From Bacillota bacterium (GTDB lineage: Bacteria; Bacillota; Clostridia; Acetivibrionales; DSM-2933), in the NCBI GenBank assembly GCA_030705945.1, contig JAUZPS010000319.1, positions 1 to 5,860 on the forward strand: a stretch of 5,860 bases of DNA. Direction: 5' to 3'. The position numbers and the translations under genes are program-made. Below are positions 5,085 to 5,860 of the stretch, piece by piece (position 1 is the stretch's first letter; the number at the start of each line of letters is the position of its first letter). Under the pieces are notes generated by a model. That model made no database searches. It was not told where the DNA came from and saw only the letters and a list, made by a program, of their open reading frames with translations.

Positions 5085-5860
5085 TTACTTTAGTTTAATC
5101 CAATGCGCTCGCCTGTCCTTCTTAAATCCAGCTTTTAAAGCAAGGCTCATAGACTTCGTATTTTCTTCTTCAATATGTACAAAAGGCAATTCACCCAATT
5201 CCAGCAGTTGCTTAATCATTACAGCGGTTATACGCATGCCATATCCTTTTTCTCTAAACTCTTCCAATACATTTAGAAATCCAACGGCTCCGTCATCATG
5301 GGTAATTGCCCATGCTATTAACTTTCCATCTTCCTTGATTCCAAGTCCAATACCCCTATTAATCCGTTCTTCTATATACTCAACAGATATATACTCCTTG
5401 TACATTGATTTGTCAAATACATATTGGGCATAGGCATTTGATAATTTAACAACATTGGTCTTTACAAGCGGCAAAAGAGCATTTTTATCATAAACAAGTC
5501 TAATGCTGGTTAAATGAGAACTGATTTCCTTGCCATTAATTATATATGGAAGCATCCACTCCTCAATGGCTGCAAAGCATTTATCCTCTTCGTCCAATCC
5601 TTCAAGGAGTTGAATGAACTCTTCGCAAGATTTGCTGCTGATATAAATCCAATCCTCATCGCTCTTTCCTCTTACCAGAACAGATCTTCCCTGCATATCA
5701 TAGATAGCGATTTCCTCCACTCGTAACTTTTCACTGTTCACTGTTATCTGATTCCTTGCAGGATTTGGATAAATCATAATTCCTGCCCTGGCTATATCGG
5801 TTATCTTTGTGGGTAGGCTCAAAGGAAACAACTGGCTTTGGGGAACCACTTCCCTCGGAT
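5085..5860 (-). CDS. GNAT acetyltransferase fused in frame to a Bacteroidota T9SS sorting-domain fragment (5' end open)
   Basis: The frame runs to the right edge with no start codon required; a GTG at 5849 gives 254 residues, used for numbering. Residues 12-57 read like the start of a type IX secretion C-terminal sorting domain: SLPTKITDIARAGIMIYPNP (11-30), then ARNQITVN and VEEIAIYDMQGRSV (44-57). YPNP plus IYDMxGR is that family's hallmark, normally at the extreme C-terminus of secreted Bacteroidota proteins. The usual ending (roughly LPxGxYxVRV) is absent. From about residue 58 the text becomes a GNAT protein: GKSDEDWIYISSKSCEEF (61-78), an N-terminal lobe, then VGFLNVLEEFREKGYG (189-204) with R199-x-K-G202-x-G204 as the acetyl-CoA loop, and NTKSMSLALKAGF (230-242). 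No Shine-Dalgarno marks a GNAT start inside. The GNAT part is probably clostridial and lacks its native N-terminus; the fusion is likely an assembly or recombination join. Confidence 0.7.
   Translation of the reverse strand, partial: PREVVPQSQLFPLSLPTKITDIARAGIMIYPNPARNQITVNSEKLRVEEIAIYDMQGRSVLVRGKSDEDWIYISSKSCEEFIQLLEGLDEEDKCFAAIEEWMLPYIINGKEISSHLTSIRLVYDKNALLPLVKTNVVKLSNAYAQYVFDKSMYKEYISVEYIEERINRGIGLGIKEDGKLIAWAITHDDGAVGFLNVLEEFREKGYGMRITAVMIKQLLELGELPFVHIEEENTKSMSLALKAGFKKDRRAHWIKLK

Noticed and set aside
5236..5726. Plus-strand frames opposite the right-edge GNAT
   Set aside because: Antisense to a well-supported acetyltransferase domain and without recognisable protein features.

Overview
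The window is low-GC DNA in which every supported gene lies on the minus strand, so transcription runs right to left. Gene content points to a Clostridia-type Bacillota, probably a cellulolytic or saccharolytic anaerobe (Acetivibrio/Ruminiclostridium-like). The indicators are a secreted esterase with a dockerin-type EF-hand pair, a DUF6472 protein, a DUF1232 protein, several GNAT acetyltransferases and purine-rich Shine-Dalgarno sites. This placement is inferred from gene families, not from a marker gene. The far right edge does not fit: about 180 bases read as the tail of a Bacteroidota type IX secretion (T9SS) sorting domain, in frame with a GNAT acetyltransferase. The window may therefore be a metagenomic contig with a chimeric end.

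Layout in transcription order (right to left): (1) 5860-5085, a chimeric ORF open at the right edge, T9SS-like tail then GNAT acetyltransferase; (2) a short intergenic gap with a weak promoter candidate; (3) 4946-4581, a DUF1232 (YkvA-like) membrane protein; (4) 4514-4332, a 60-residue DUF6472 cysteine-rich protein; (5) 4363-4025, a 112-residue unrecognised protein starting inside gene 4; (6) 3999-3508, a GNAT acetyltransferase; (7) 3408-2878, a second, unrelated GNAT acetyltransferase; (8) a 245-bp spacer with a perfect 13-bp inverted repeat and a CPFC-containing micro-ORF; (9) 2632-1595, a membrane-anchored exported protein of unknown function; (10) 1590-1433, a tiny coupled gene that needs a -1 frame change at a run of seven A to be read in full; (11) 1368-1, a secreted modular esterase (signal peptide, carboxypeptidase-regulatory-like fold, dockerin-like pair, Pro/Ser/Thr linker, sialate-O-acetylesterase-type SGNH domain) cut by the left edge.

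Functionally this looks like an accessory stretch rather than one pathway. The esterase would act outside the cell on acetylated glycans, possibly attached to a cellulosome-like scaffold. The 4.9-3.5 kb block is a compact run of small proteins and an acetyltransferase, probably co-transcribed. No RNA gene, transposase, CRISPR array or convincing intrinsic terminator was seen. The strongest items for a second look are the T9SS/GNAT chimera and the A7 frameshift site. No clearly new multi-gene system is evident.
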